From JBCCSZ01 sp039199225 (GTDB lineage: Bacteria > Bacteroidota > Bacteroidia > Chitinophagales > Saprospiraceae): 15,409 nt of DNA. The stretch spans positions 1 to 15,409 of the forward strand of contig JBCCSZ010000189.1 of NCBI GenBank assembly GCA_039199225.1. The letters run 5' to 3'. Position 1 is the stretch's first letter. Every line of letters starts with the position of its first letter. Below are positions 15,065-15,409 of the stretch, piece by piece. Both the position numbers and the translations under genes were made by a program. Under the pieces are notes generated by a model. That model was not told where the DNA came from, did not search any database, and saw only the letters and a list, made by a program, of their open reading frames with translations.

Positions 15065-15261
15065 TTTGGTGAGCGGTGATTGGCCTTCGGCCAGGTGATT
15101 TGGTGAGCGGTGATTTGGTGATGATGCCCTTTAACGCGTTGATGAAAATCACGAAACCACAAAACCACAAGCCGCAGGCAATCACTCAATCACGAAACCA
15201 CCCAACCACAAAACCACAAGCCACAGGCAACCACAAAATCACCCAATCACCAGCCGAAGGC
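15065..15261. repeat. Inverted cluster of dispersed GGTGATT / AATCACC repeats
   Basis: The left half (15065-15120) has a 17-bp direct repeat TTTGGTGAGCGGTGATT at 15065-15081 and 15099-15115, separated by a TGGCC-TTC-GGCCA hairpin (15081-15093). The right half (15148-15261) carries the same kind of sequence on the opposite strand: ATCACGAAACCAC at 15148 and 15189, AACCACAAAACCACAAGCC at 15155 and 15204, and three GCC(G/A)(C/A)AGGC cores at 15171, 15220 and 15253. The last core (GCCGAAGGC) is the complement of GCCTTCGGC at 15083-15091. The cluster fills the gap between two convergent genes. Apparent reading frames rich in NHKP/ITQ here are by-products of the repeat. Confidence 0.88.
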
Positions 15262-15278
15262 AATCCCCCAACCACCTC

Positions 15279-15409
15279 TTAAATTAATTTTCCTTCTTTG
15301 CTGTATTCGCGGTAGATGGCTTGTTGTAGGAGCTTGAGGGTGGCGCTGTGGCTGTCGAGGTCGAGGAGTTGCAGGCAGACGAATTGAACGATGTTCATGA
15401 TGTTGGCGC
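15279..15409 (-). CDS. C-terminal fragment of an unknown gene
   Basis: On the minus strand an open frame enters from the window edge and ends at TAA (15281-15279), giving 43 visible codons. The peptide starts ANIMNIVQFVCLQLLDLD and finishes LLQQAIYREYSKEGKLI. It has the amphipathic, Leu-rich character of a real helical C-terminus, and its codons look normal. The beginning of the gene is outside the window, so family and function cannot be stated. It converges on the subtilisin-like protease gene, with the repeat cluster between them. Confidence 0.6.
   Translation of the reverse strand, partial: ANIMNIVQFVCLQLLDLDSHSATLKLLQQAIYREYSKEGKLI

Noticed and set aside
15076..15282. A 68-codon frame rich in NHKP and ITQ across the repeat cluster
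   Set aside because: It is a by-product of the low-complexity repeats; no start context or protein-like composition supports it.

Overview
The window comes from a member of the Bacteroidota, most likely the Saprospiria/Lewinella-Haliscomenobacter side of the phylum, though that finer placement is only a guess. The evidence is three predicted type IX secretion (T9SS) C-terminal sorting domains, promoter boxes matching the Bacteroidota consensus TAnnTTTG with an upstream TTG/TTTG, A-rich leaders without Shine-Dalgarno sequences, and families such as DUF4252 and M43/M57 peptidases. I see no tRNA, rRNA, CRISPR array, insertion sequence or phage module.

Layout, left to right. (i) 2-1192: an outer-membrane beta-barrel-like protein that enters from upstream of the window. 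(ii) 1384-2226: a DUF4252 protein carrying a T9SS tail, followed by a strong hairpin. (iii) 2396-2517: five copies of a 23-bp tandem repeat that run directly into the start codon of a small cupin (2518-2841). (iv) 3202-5292: a secreted M43-type metalloprotease with a T9SS tail and a textbook terminator. (v) 5479-5805: a YvlD/holin-4-like four-helix membrane protein. (vi) 9235 to 5977, minus strand: a tight four-gene run comprising a radical SAM putative DNA-repair protein, a DUF4130/TIGR03915-type partner, TspO and an unknown one-helix membrane protein. A near-consensus promoter sits in front of it. (vii) 10500-9592, minus: an M57 (HEIGH) metallopeptidase lipoprotein. (viii) 12252-11164, minus: an exported alpha/beta hydrolase. 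(ix) 12524-13333: a BtuF-like binding protein without a signal peptide. (x) 13425-15059: a subtilisin-family protease with a T9SS tail. (xi) 15065-15261: a second, inverted cluster of the same repeat family seen at 2396. (xii) 15279-15409: the C-terminus of an unknown gene on the minus strand.

Two themes stand out. One is extracellular degradation: three unrelated protease families and a hydrolase, all with export signals, each in its own transcription unit. The other is the radical SAM/DUF4130 pair, which belongs to a little-characterised DNA-repair-type system normally linked to a uracil-DNA-glycosylase-like protein. Here the glycosylase partner is absent, TspO and an unknown membrane protein follow in the same run, and the radical SAM protein ends in QLSLF, the canonical beta-sliding-clamp-binding peptide. 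This is the most interesting signal in the window.
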